This document shows, piece by piece, positions 17,604 to 24,661 of a stretch of 64,000 bases of DNA. Source of the stretch: CAKRJP01 sp963597615. Lineage in GTDB: Bacteria > Bacillota > Clostridia > Lachnospirales > Lachnospiraceae. Both the position numbers and the translations under genes were made by a program. Numbering within the stretch: position 1 is the stretch's first letter; every line of letters begins with the position of its first letter. The stretch spans positions 186,001-250,000 of the forward strand of contig CAVBQS010000053.1 in assembly GCA_963597615.1 (NCBI GenBank), read 5' to 3'. The notes under the pieces are model-generated. The model searched no databases and was not told the origin of the DNA. It saw nothing but the letters and a program-made list of their open reading frames with translations.

Positions 17604-17649
17604 CAGGAGAAAAGCTGTGAGAAGTGCACAAGTTTTCTCCTGTTTTTTT
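17604..17649 (+). terminator. Rho-independent terminator after the LytTR/kinase pair
   Basis: A perfect 10-bp stem (CAGGAGAAAA with TTTTCTCCTG) with a 19-base loop is followed by seven T. It isolates the downstream GH3 gene, which needs its own promoter. Confidence 0.85.
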
Positions 17650-17670
17650 GTTAGAAATAACGAGATGAAA

Positions 17671-17699
17671 ACCGTTTGTGCAGAAAAAGTGCAGATTAT
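17671..17699 (+). promoter_or_regulatory. Predicted LytTR operator upstream of the membrane GH3 gene
   Basis: ACCGTTTGT at 17671-17679 fits the LytTR consensus at all nine positions. The second half-site, GCAGATTAT at 17691-17699, fits at 7 of 9 with a 20-bp offset. The block AACCGTTTRTGC is shared with the operator at 12998, and a TTAAAT -10-like box at about 17730 stands at almost the same distance as in that operator. It is weaker than the first site, but its context between a terminator and a GH3 gene is identical. Confidence 0.5.
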
Positions 17700-17789
17700 G
17701 CATATTTTAAATAAAATGTGAAAATTGTGTTAAATTAAGTACATAAACATTCCAAAAGGAATGAAAAAGTCTAAAGGGAGGACAAAAAA

Positions 17790-20699
17790 ATGTTAAGTAT
17801 TAACATGGATGACGTTGTAAACGTCCTGAATTCGTGCAAACCTTACATTATTGCCCTGGTAGTGGTACTGGTACTGGCAATTGTTGTAACAGTGGCTTGC
17901 ATGAAGCTGAAGAAACCGCTGAAACAGCTGGTTCGCAAAGAAGCTTGGTTGGCATTTTTACTGGCATTAGTAATTATTGTTAACATGATCTGCTTCATTC
18001 CTATGTCAAGTATGATTTCACTGGCTATGGGAAATGGTACCATTTCTGATGAAACCTCAGAGGAGGCTAAGGACTTGGTACAGGATATTGCCGAGGAAGG
18101 TATCGTTCTTTTAAAGAATGAGGAAAACACACTTCCCCTGGCAAGTGACAGTAACTTAAATGTATTTGGTTGGGCTTCTACCAATCCATGCTACGGTGGT
18201 ACAGGATCGGGATCCTTATCCGATGCATATCCTACCGTTTCTTTATTACAGGGATTAGAGGATGCTGGCTTTAACTTAAATACAGAATTATCTGATTTCT
18301 ACACAGACTACCGTGCAGATAGACCGGAAGTAGGAATGTGGGCACAGGATTGGACTCTTCCAGAGCCAACTGCTGATTCTTATTCTGATGATCTGATTGC
18401 AAATGCAAAAGATTTCTCTGATACAGCAATGGTAGTTATTACCCGTGTTGGTGGTGAGGGAGCTGACCTTCCAACAGATGTAAGTCAGGTTACTTACGAA
18501 GATAACTCAAAGGATTACAAGGACTTCGAGGATGGGGAGCACTACTTACAGTTAAGCCAGACAGAGAAGGATATGTTAGACCTTGTATGCGCAAACTTTG
18601 ACAAGGTTGTAGTTGTATACAACGGAGCAAATGCGATGGAGCTTGGATTTGTAAATGAGTACAGCCAGATTAAGAGTGCCATCTGGTGTCCGGGAACCGG
18701 TCAGTCTGGTTTTGAAGCTCTTGGAGAAATCGTAGCAGGTACAATTAATCCATCTGGTAAGACTGCTGACACTTTCGTAGCTGATCTTACAGCAACTCCT
18801 ACATGGAACAACTTTGGAGACTTTGATTATGACAATGTAGACGAGTTTGAGTACACCCAGACAGGATTTACAGGAGAGACAGAGACAACTGCTCCTACCT
18901 TTGTAAATTATGTAGAAGGTATCTACGTTGGCTATAAGTTCTATGAGACAGCAGCTGATGAAGGCTTAATCAACTACGGTGAGACAGTTTTATTCCCATT
19001 TGGACATGGACTTTCTTATACAACATTTACTCAGGAAATGAGTGATATTACAGAAGAGGATGGAAACATTACTTTCGACGTAACAGTAACAAATACCGGT
19101 GACGTAGCTGGTAAAGACGTAGTAGAAACCTATTACAACCCACCATACACCAATGGTGGTATTGAGAAGTCTTCTGCAAACCTGATTGCTTATGAGAAGA
19201 CCGATCTCTTAGAGCCAGGCCAGTCTCAGACAATTACAATTTCATTTGCAGCTGAAGACATGGCTTCTTATGACTATCAGAATGCAAAGGCTTATGTATT
19301 AGAAGCCGGAGATTATGTAATTTCTATCAATGCTGATTCTCATACAGAATACGCTTCTAAGACCTATACGGTAGATGAGACCATTACTTATGATGGAGAC
19401 AATGGAAGAAGTACAGATGAGACTACTGCAACCAATCAGTTTGATTATGCAGAGGGAGATGTAACTTATCTTTCAAGAGCAAATGGATTTGCAAACTACG
19501 CAGAGGCAACTGCAGCACCTACCAACTTCACTATGAGTGATGAGGTAAAGGCTCAGTTCCACAATAACAGCAACTATGATCCGGAAGACTACAATGATGA
19601 TTCTGACGAAATGCCTACGACAGGTGCAAAGAACGGACTTAGCTTGGCAGACTTCCGTGGATTAGACTATGATGATGAAAAATGGGATGACCTTCTTGAT
19701 CAGTTGACTATTTCTGATATGGATACCATGATCGCTATCGGTGGATACCAGACCTCCGCAGCATCAAGTGTTGGTAAGGTAATGACTGTTGACTGTGACG
19801 GACCTGCTTCTATTAACAACAACTTTACCGGAGTTGGATCTGTAGGATTCCCATCTGCAGTTATGATTGCAAGTACGTGGAACAAGGATTTGGCAGAGCA
19901 GTTTGGTGAGAGCATCGGTAAGATGGCAGATGAGATGGATGTGTCCGGATGGTATGCACCGGCTATGAACACCCACCGGTCTGCATTTGCAGGACGTAAC
20001 TTTGAGTATTATTCAGAAGATGGTGTTCTTGCAGGACACATGGCAGCAAATGCTATTATCGGAGCTGAGAAATACGGCGTATATGCTTACATCAAGCATT
20101 ATGCATTAAATGATCAGGAGACCAACCGTTGTGGAATGCTTTGTACATGGTCGAATGAGCAGGCAATTCGTGAAATCTACTTGAAGCCATTTGAAATTTC
20201 TGTAAAAGAAGGAAAGGCAAAGGCAGTTATGTCATCCTTCAACTACATTGGAGCAAACTGGGCCGGTGCTAGTACTGCTCTTTGCAACACCGTACTTCGT
20301 GACGAGTGGGGATTCCGTGGATTTGTAGAAACTGACTACTTCGGAGTATACGGTTACATGGATTCCGATCAGGCAATCCGTGGTGGTACAGATCTTATGC
20401 TGGTAGCATACGATACAGAGACCAACCATGTAACAGATACTGAGAGTGCAACCAGTGTAAAGGCAATGCGTCAGGCTTGCAAGAATATTATGTACACAGT
20501 AGTAAACAGCCGTGCTTATGATGCAAATAACTTAAGTACAGGACTTCAGAATTGGCAGAAGATGGCCATTGTGATTGACGTAATCTTAGCAGCACTGATT
20601 ATCTTCTTAGAAGTACTTGTAATTAAAAGCTACAAGAAAGCAAAGAAGGTAATGCCGGTTGCAGAAGCTAAAGCTGTAACAGAAAAATCTGAAGAATAA
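17790..20699 (+). CDS. Membrane-tethered family 3 glycoside hydrolase with permuted domain order
   Basis: 969 residues. Two hydrophobic helices sit at residues about 16-38 and 50-75, and one near the C-terminus (about 928-950) before a Lys-rich tail. Between them the GH3 parts are in swapped order. First comes the alpha/beta-sandwich domain (E-E-G-I-V-L-L-K-N-E-E-N; likely acid/base Glu in G-G-E-G-A-D), then a fibronectin-III domain (F-G-H-G-L-S-Y-T-T-F onward). An acidic linker follows, and last the (beta/alpha)8 domain with A-G-R-N-F-E-Y-Y-S-E-D, K-H-Y-A-L-N-D-Q-E and nucleophile D849 in V-E-T-D-Y-F-G. The catalytic part is predicted to be extracellular, held by anchors at both ends. It likely trims beta-glycosides at the cell surface; upstream LytTR-type repeats suggest control by the neighbouring kinase pair. 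Confidence 0.88.
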   Translation: MLSINMDDVVNVLNSCKPYIIALVVVLVLAIVVTVACMKLKKPLKQLVRKEAWLAFLLALVIIVNMICFIPMSSMISLAMGNGTISDETSEEAKDLVQDIAEEGIVLLKNEENTLPLASDSNLNVFGWASTNPCYGGTGSGSLSDAYPTVSLLQGLEDAGFNLNTELSDFYTDYRADRPEVGMWAQDWTLPEPTADSYSDDLIANAKDFSDTAMVVITRVGGEGADLPTDVSQVTYEDNSKDYKDFEDGEHYLQLSQTEKDMLDLVCANFDKVVVVYNGANAMELGFVNEYSQIKSAIWCPGTGQSGFEALGEIVAGTINPSGKTADTFVADLTATPTWNNFGDFDYDNVDEFEYTQTGFTGETETTAPTFVNYVEGIYVGYKFYETAADEGLINYGETVLFPFGHGLSYTTFTQEMSDITEEDGNITFDVTVTNTGDVAGKDVVETYYNPPYTNGGIEKSSANLIAYEKTDLLEPGQSQTITISFAAEDMASYDYQNAKAYVLEAGDYVISINADSHTEYASKTYTVDETITYDGDNGRSTDETTATNQFDYAEGDVTYLSRANGFANYAEATAAPTNFTMSDEVKAQFHNNSNYDPEDYNDDSDEMPTTGAKNGLSLADFRGLDYDDEKWDDLLDQLTISDMDTMIAIGGYQTSAASSVGKVMTVDCDGPASINNNFTGVGSVGFPSAVMIASTWNKDLAEQFGESIGKMADEMDVSGWYAPAMNTHRSAFAGRNFEYYSEDGVLAGHMAANAIIGAEKYGVYAYIKHYALNDQETNRCGMLCTWSNEQAIREIYLKPFEISVKEGKAKAVMSSFNYIGANWAGASTALCNTVLRDEWGFRGFVETDYFGVYGYMDSDQAIRGGTDLMLVAYDTETNHVTDTESATSVKAMRQACKNIMYTVVNSRAYDANNLSTGLQNWQKMAIVIDVILAALIIFLEVLVIKSYKKAKKVMPVAEAKAVTEKSEE

Positions 20700-20712
20700 G
20701 AGGTAAGATCTT

Positions 20713-21273
20713 ATGGGAGCAATTAAGAATTTTTGGGAAAGCTTTGCAAATAAGCACCCGGAAGCAGCAAAATGGGTTCGTGAAGGAGGATTATTCGTAA
20801 TCGTCAGTAACGTAATCACCGTATTTAAGTATTTAATGCTTTTGATTCTTCCTCTTGCATTTGCAGGACTTCCGAATGTCGATTTTGGATTCCCGGGAAT
20901 TGACCTTACCATGTTTGGAGAAACCTTTAAGTGGAATATTATAGGCTATGATGCCGCACATGGTGGACTACCTTACTTTTGTGCTTACATGGTAGCAATG
21001 GTGATTGGGGAGTGTATTAATTTCCCAATCCAGAGAAACTTTGTATTCAGAAGCAAAGGAAATATTGCTTACCAAGCCCTGTGGTATTTCATCGCTTTCT
21101 GTATTGTTACCTGTGTAGTAAATTCCATTAACTGCATTTGGGTAGCAGTGGCAGGACTCTTTGTTCCTGGATGGTTATACAACATTGGAACAACCGTATT
21201 AAACGGTGGTGTTTCCATGGTGGTATTCTTCTTTGTAAATAAGATTATTTTCCCTGAGGGAGAACAAAAATAA
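20713..21273 (+). CDS. GtrA-like polytopic membrane protein
   Basis: 186 residues with about four hydrophobic helices. The segment I-N-F-P-I-Q-R-N-F-V-F-R-S-K-G-N matches the GtrA-family pattern (N-F-x-x-x-R-x-W-V-F). It starts 13 bases after the GH3 stop, so it is in the same operon. GtrA proteins are linked to movement of polyprenyl-linked sugars; a role with the membrane GH3 enzyme is suggested only by position. The N-terminal 60 residues are unusual for the family. Confidence 0.65.
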   Translation: MGAIKNFWESFANKHPEAAKWVREGGLFVIVSNVITVFKYLMLLILPLAFAGLPNVDFGFPGIDLTMFGETFKWNIIGYDAAHGGLPYFCAYMVAMVIGECINFPIQRNFVFRSKGNIAYQALWYFIAFCIVTCVVNSINCIWVAVAGLFVPGWLYNIGTTVLNGGVSMVVFFFVNKIIFPEGEQK

Positions 21274-21290
21274 AACTTTTAAGAAAACTT

Positions 21291-21325
21291 CCGAGGTATG
21301 TTTAAAAAGACATACCTCGGTTTTT
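21291..21325 (+). terminator. Rho-independent terminator after the GH3/GtrA-like operon
   Basis: A perfect 10-bp stem (CCGAGGTATG with CATACCTCGG) is followed by TTTTTGTTT. Confidence 0.92.
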
Positions 21326-21402
21326 GTTTAGATAATTTAACTTTTAAATTTGGGGGAAATATGCTAAGGTGGTAAAGACGATGTTAATTATAAGGAGGTT
21401 AT

Positions 21403-22287
21403 ATGTTAAAGAATGGATTTCATGGTTTCTGCATGGCCTTGGCAGACAGTGTGCCAGGAGTATCTGGAGGAACCGTAGCATTTATTATGGGCTTCTATGA
21501 TCAGTTTATTGGATCCATCAATGACCTGGTTTTTGGAAGTATGAAGGAAAAAAAGACAGCCTTGGCTTATTTGATCAAGCTGGGAATTGGCTGGATTATC
21601 GGTATGGTTATGGCGGTCTTGGTATTGACCGCTATGTTTGAGAGCCATATTTACGGAGTAAGTTCTCTTTTTATTGGATTTATTGCAGGGGCAATTCCTT
21701 TGATCATTATGGAAGAAAAGGAAGCTTTGTGCCATGTGGCAAGAGGAATTCTATTTGGAGTACTGGGCGCAGCTTTGGTAATTGTAATCACCCTCTTTAA
21801 CAATGGTTCTGCAGGGGCATCTATGGACCTGGGCCATTTTACTATTGGTTTAGGAGTTCGTTTGTTCTTTACCGGAATGATTGCAATTTCCGCCATGTTT
21901 TTGCCTGGAATTTCAGGATCAACCTTACTTTTGATTTTTGGAGCTTATATTCCGGTAATGACAGCTATTAAGGGATTTTTATCCTTGAAGTTCCAGTATT
22001 TTCCGGCCTTAGTTTTCTTTGGTTTGGGAATCTTAACCGGTGCTGCTACAGTGGTTCGATTTATTCGAATTTGTCTGGAAAAATACCGGACCCAGGCAGT
22101 GTACGGGATCCTTGGTATGATGGTTGGATCTTTCTATGCCATTGTTATGGGACCTACCACCTTGGAAGAACCAAGGGATCCATTAAGTCTTGGAACCTTT
22201 AGTATTCTTGCTTGTATCGTAGGCCTTGCTTTGGTACTTGGAATGCAATTTGTAAAGAGCAAAGAGGAAAAAAAGGAACAAAAGTAA
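21403..22287 (+). CDS. DUF368 membrane protein, polyprenyl-phosphate transporter type (PopT)
   Basis: 294 residues, about eight to nine membrane helices. The N-terminus has the family hallmark A-D-S-V-P-G-V-S-G-G-T-V-A, and a second P-G-I-S-G-S-T copy near residue 168 gives the internal repeat typical of DUF368. Members of this family have been reported to recycle undecaprenyl phosphate across the membrane. An ideal AAGGAGG site precedes ATG 21403. The next gene starts two bases after its stop. Confidence 0.88.
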   Translation: MLKNGFHGFCMALADSVPGVSGGTVAFIMGFYDQFIGSINDLVFGSMKEKKTALAYLIKLGIGWIIGMVMAVLVLTAMFESHIYGVSSLFIGFIAGAIPLIIMEEKEALCHVARGILFGVLGAALVIVITLFNNGSAGASMDLGHFTIGLGVRLFFTGMIAISAMFLPGISGSTLLLIFGAYIPVMTAIKGFLSLKFQYFPALVFFGLGILTGAATVVRFIRICLEKYRTQAVYGILGMMVGSFYAIVMGPTTLEEPRDPLSLGTFSILACIVGLALVLGMQFVKSKEEKKEQK

Positions 22288-22288
22288 G

Positions 22289-22813
22289 ATGCAGTTAGAG
22301 AATAGTCTTATTGATCTATTAAAAGAGGAGCAGGCAAAGCTTGGCTATATGGCCGGTGAAGTGAGATTGTATTATCCCTTGTCATCTCTTAATCATTTCT
22401 TCCAAAAGGAGTATTCGAGGGAGGAGATGGCAGAGTGTTTAAGAAAGTTGCCAGCTTCCTTGACGGATAAACTTGGAGAAGTTCGGGTAAGCCATAAAGG
22501 AGACCGCTTTTGCTTTTATATTCCCCCTAAGGGCAGTGAATATGTCCATGAGCACATGAATCCCAATGAATTTATTAAGGAATTGGTAGACTTGTTGGCA
22601 GTCCATGGCACCACTATGGAGGAAATATTTTCCCTCTTTGAAAAACGTGGAAGTAAGATTATAAGACAGCCTATGGAGGGAGAAGAGTTTGATTGGCTGA
22701 TTCGCTTTGCAGACTCCGATCAGGATCCCTATTACTATTGCTTTAAGGATGAAGGATGCCATATTATTTATCACCGGTTCTTACCGGAGGATTATAAGGA
22801 TTTTGGATTTTAA
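22289..22813 (+). CDS. Conserved hypothetical protein (about 174 aa, possibly DUF3877)
   Basis: A soluble protein without signal or membrane helices. The sequence starts with a helix-rich part, then mixed strand segments (R-F-C-F-Y-I-P-P-K-G), ending in a Tyr/Asp-rich C-terminus with D-P-Y-Y-Y-C-F-K. I associate this pattern with DUF3877 of Clostridia, from memory only. No function can be assigned. It starts directly after the DUF368 gene (two-base gap) and ends before a strong terminator, so it shares that operon. Confidence 0.75.
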   Translation: MQLENSLIDLLKEEQAKLGYMAGEVRLYYPLSSLNHFFQKEYSREEMAECLRKLPASLTDKLGEVRVSHKGDRFCFYIPPKGSEYVHEHMNPNEFIKELVDLLAVHGTTMEEIFSLFEKRGSKIIRQPMEGEEFDWLIRFADSDQDPYYYCFKDEGCHIIYHRFLPEDYKDFGF

Positions 22814-22897
22814 AAAAGGCCAGCACCGGTAATCGCCGGTGCTGGCCTTTCCAATGCTAATACCGGGAAGAATAAGAGCCCCTGCACCAATTAAAAT
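22813..22897 (-). pseudogene. Possible remnant of a hexapeptide-repeat acyltransferase gene
   Basis: Read on the minus strand, 22897-22847 encodes I-L-I-G-A-G-A-L-I-L-P-G-I-S-I-G-K, a pattern very like the left-handed beta-helix end of sugar O-acetyltransferases. A frame shift later the bases read A-I-T-G-A-G, the expected next turn. There is no start, and no further homologous coding on either side. The fragment overlaps the terminator stem. It may be a decayed gene or chance. Confidence 0.25.
22818..22850 (+). terminator. Rho-independent terminator after the DUF368 operon
   Basis: A perfect 12-bp stem (GGCCAGCACCGG with CCGGTGCTGGCC), flanked by A-runs on the left and TTT on the right, starting five bases after the stop codon. 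The flanking A/T could also support termination from the other strand. Confidence 0.88.
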
Positions 22898-22901
22898 AGA
22901 A

Positions 22902-22945
22902 TGCAATACAATTGTATTGCAAGCGTAATATAAATGTGATACACT
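22902..22945 (+). promoter_or_regulatory. Promoter with a perfect 20-bp palindrome ahead of the RelB-like gene
   Basis: TGCAATACAA followed at once by its own reverse complement (22902-22921) forms a perfect palindrome. Its right half overlaps TTGCAA (22917-22922), a possible -35 hexamer 17 bases before TACACT (22940-22945), a possible -10. A palindrome over the -35 is the expected form of an operator for a self-repressing ribbon-helix-helix protein such as a RelB-type antitoxin. Confidence 0.5.
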
Positions 22946-22960
22946 ACCAAACAAGGGAGC

Positions 22961-22995
22961 TTTCATACGGGTGAGGGAGACATAATCGTATGAAA
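22961..22995 (+). promoter_or_regulatory. Inverted repeat in the leader of the RelB-like gene
   Basis: TTTCATACG (22961-22969) pairs with CGTATGAAA (22987-22995) around a 17-base loop. A second small stem-loop (near 23000-23019) follows before the gene. They lie downstream of the proposed promoter and would form structure in the leader RNA; a function in translation control is only inferred. Confidence 0.4.
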
Positions 22996-23058
22996 ACTGT
23001 TTGCACTCTATGGTGCGAATGGCAATATAGTTGGAGTATGAATAAGGGGATGGTATAA
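22990..23058 (+). CDS. Possible leader peptide (22 aa) ending at the RelB-like start codon
   Basis: An ATG at 22990 opens 22 codons rich in Trp and Cys (begins M-K-T-V-C-T-L-W-C-E-W). The TAA at 23056-23058 touches the ATG of the next gene. GAGGGAGA stands about 10 bases before the ATG. The exact stop/start abutment allows translational coupling. No homologue is known to me, so coding is uncertain. Confidence 0.3.
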   Translation: MKTVCTLWCEWQYSWSMNKGMV

Positions 23059-23256
23059 ATGGCGAAGGAAGCTGTTTTACAGGTCAGAATGGACGCTGAG
23101 TTAAAGTCAGAAGCAGAGAGCCTTTATAAGGAGATGGGAACATCTCTTGCTGAGGCTGTGCGGATTTTTGCTAAGCAGAGCGTCCGGCAGAGGGGGATGC
23201 CCTTCATGATTTCTGCGGACCCGGGGCATGTATATGGGGAAGCAGGGAATCACTAA
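23059..23256 (+). CDS. RelB/DinJ-family antitoxin-like protein, short and without a toxin partner
   Basis: 65 residues. The N-terminal ~45 fit a RelB/DinJ ribbon-helix-helix DNA-binding domain (L-Q-V-R-M-D-A-E-L-K then a helix with T-S-L-A-E-A-V-R-I-F). The chain stops soon after the family's P-F-x-I segment, where RelB proteins usually continue with a 20-30 residue toxin-binding helix. No toxin gene follows; the next 30 bases lead into a terminator. It could be a relic of a toxin-antitoxin pair or a stand-alone repressor of its own promoter. Confidence 0.75.
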   Translation: MAKEAVLQVRMDAELKSEAESLYKEMGTSLAEAVRIFAKQSVRQRGMPFMISADPGHVYGEAGNH

Positions 23257-23283
23257 TATCGCTAGGGAGTATTGAAAAATACA

Positions 23284-23329
23284 ATAGGAAAAGGCTTCCA
23301 CTCTATACAGAGTGGAAGCCTTTTCCTAT
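23284..23329. terminator. Bidirectional terminator, perfect 21-bp stem
   Basis: 23284-23304 pairs perfectly with 23309-23329 around a 4-base loop. AAAA runs inside the left arm and TTTT inside the right arm make it usable from both strands. It lies between the convergent RelB-like and YitT-like genes and includes the last codons of the latter. Confidence 0.85.
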
Positions 23330-24145
23330 AATCTCACTGGTATTTGTAATTAGAATAAAAGCTCTAGGATCCTGAGCTTTGATATAATTTCTAAGTCGAA
23401 TGGCCTGCATACGATTCAGTGCCGTTAAAATAATATATTTTTGCTGGCCGGAAAAAGCACCTTTGGCTTCCACCACTGTGGCACCCCTGTGAAGGTCCTT
23501 TTTGATGAATTCACAGATAGGTTCCGGATCGGAGCAGATAACATTAAAGAATTTTGAAAGGTTAAAACTTTCAATAAATCCATCAATCATGTAGGAACGA
23601 ATCACCAGTCCAAGCATAGAGAAAAGTCCTGTTTTGATATCGAAGACTACGCAACCTGCAAGGGTGAAGAGGACATCGCTTAGCATGAGTCCTTTCCCGA
23701 TGTCGATGCTGGTATATTTCTTCATAATAAGAGCAATAACATCGGTGCCGCCGCTGGAGGAGCCGATATTAAATAAAATGGCGGAACCAATGGCCGGAAG
23801 AACCACGGCAAAAACCAGCTCCAGCATGGGCTCATCGGTTAAGGGGTGACTCATGGGACAAAAGCGCTCAAGCAGTGTTAAAGTAATAGATAACAAAGCG
23901 GTGGAATAGGCTGTTTTAATAGTAAATTCCTTGCCTAAAACAATCATGCCCAATACAAGAAGCGACATGTTGGCAATAAAGGTAAAATCACTGGCAGAAA
24001 TCACTCCGGTTTTGGCGATGAGTACGGAGAAACCAGTAATACCTCCGAAGGTAAAGTTGTTGGTAAATTTGAAAAAATAAACCCCCACAGCCATAATCAA
24101 AGTACCAGCGGTCATCTGCCAAAATCTTATTAATTTTTCGTTCAT
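23303..24145 (-). CDS. YitT/DUF2179-family membrane protein
   Basis: About 280 residues. Five hydrophobic helices come first (starting G-V-Y-F-F-K-F-T-N-N and including the G-S-S-S-G-G-T-D motif that is characteristic of YitT proteins). A soluble DUF2179 C-terminal domain follows (A-T-V-V-E-A-K-G-A-F-S-G-Q, then I-L-T-A-L-N-R). The function of the family is unknown. The start at 24145 is preferred because GGGGG lies five bases before it; an ATG at 24157 is also in frame but lacks a good site. It is the only clear minus-strand gene in the window, transcribed away from secG. Confidence 0.88.
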   Translation of the reverse strand: MNEKLIRFWQMTAGTLIMAVGVYFFKFTNNFTFGGITGFSVLIAKTGVISASDFTFIANMSLLVLGMIVLGKEFTIKTAYSTALLSITLTLLERFCPMSHPLTDEPMLELVFAVVLPAIGSAILFNIGSSSGGTDVIALIMKKYTSIDIGKGLMLSDVLFTLAGCVVFDIKTGLFSMLGLVIRSYMIDGFIESFNLSKFFNVICSDPEPICEFIKKDLHRGATVVEAKGAFSGQQKYIILTALNRMQAIRLRNYIKAQDPRAFILITNTSEIIGKGFHSV

Positions 24146-24273
24146 AATATCCCCCATAGGATGCCTTTTTAGATTGCATCCTTTATATATATCCCGATTG
24201 TAACGCGGCTACTTTGTGAAGTCAACCGCTAGTAAAGGGATGATGTCATCACATAATATCATAGGAAAAAGTC

Positions 24274-24302
24274 TTGTTTTTCTTTGGCGGATATGGTACC
24301 AT
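24274..24302 (+). promoter_or_regulatory. Possible secG promoter
   Basis: TTGTTT (24274-24279) and TACCAT (24297-24302) are 17 bases apart. The -10 lies within the 10-bp palindrome ATGGTACCAT. It is a moderate match, supported mainly by its place between the divergent YitT gene and secG. Confidence 0.4.
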
Positions 24303-24333
24303 AACTTTGGTTTATACGCAGGAGGTGTGAAAC

Positions 24334-24576
24334 TTGGATATTTTAAAGATTGTTTTAATGATTATATTTGCAATAGACTGTATCGCATTGACAGTGTTAG
24401 TACTGATGCAGGAAGGCAAGTCTGCAGGACTTGGAACCATCGGTGGTATGGCAGATACCTACTGGGGACAGAACAAGGGCCGCTCTATGGAAGGGGCTAT
24501 GGTAAAAGTCACAAGAGTGCTTGCGGTATTGTTTATTGTACTGGCAGCAGTGTTGAATTTAAGTGTATTCGCATAA
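24334..24576 (+). CDS. secG: Preprotein translocase subunit SecG
   Basis: 80 residues with two membrane helices (about 4-24 and 58-78) and, between them, the SecG loop L-M-Q-E-G-K-S-A-G-L-G and G-G-M-A-D-T-Y-W-G. It is the small accessory subunit of the SecYEG channel. It starts at TTG with AGGAGG eight bases upstream. The order secG-rnr-smpB is widely conserved in Firmicutes. Overlapping reading frames on the same strand (such as 24216-24581) are not real. Confidence 0.92.
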   Translation: MDILKIVLMIIFAIDCIALTVLVLMQEGKSAGLGTIGGMADTYWGQNKGRSMEGAMVKVTRVLAVLFIVLAAVLNLSVFA

Positions 24577-24601
24577 GCTGAATGTAGCTGGAAAATGTTA
24601 G

Positions 24602-24630
24602 GACACTCCTGTAGAGGGAGTGTCTTTTTT
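24602..24630 (+). terminator. Terminator-like hairpin between secG and rnr
   Basis: An 8-bp stem (GACACTCC with GGAGTGTC) is followed by six T. It should reduce read-through from secG into rnr. Confidence 0.78.
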
Positions 24631-24661
24631 GCGTAACAAAAGATTCTATTTAGAGGAGATT

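Noticed and set aside
22902..22921. 20-bp palindrome as a recombination or attachment site
   Set aside because: No integrase, second copy or mobile genes nearby; its overlap with a promoter fits an operator better.
23257..23302. RelE-type toxin gene after the RelB-like gene
   Set aside because: Only about 27 bases separate the stop from the terminator stem, and the next gene is convergent.
24216..24581. Open frame overlapping secG in another phase
   Set aside because: The secG frame has family motifs and an ideal ribosome site; the other frame has neither.
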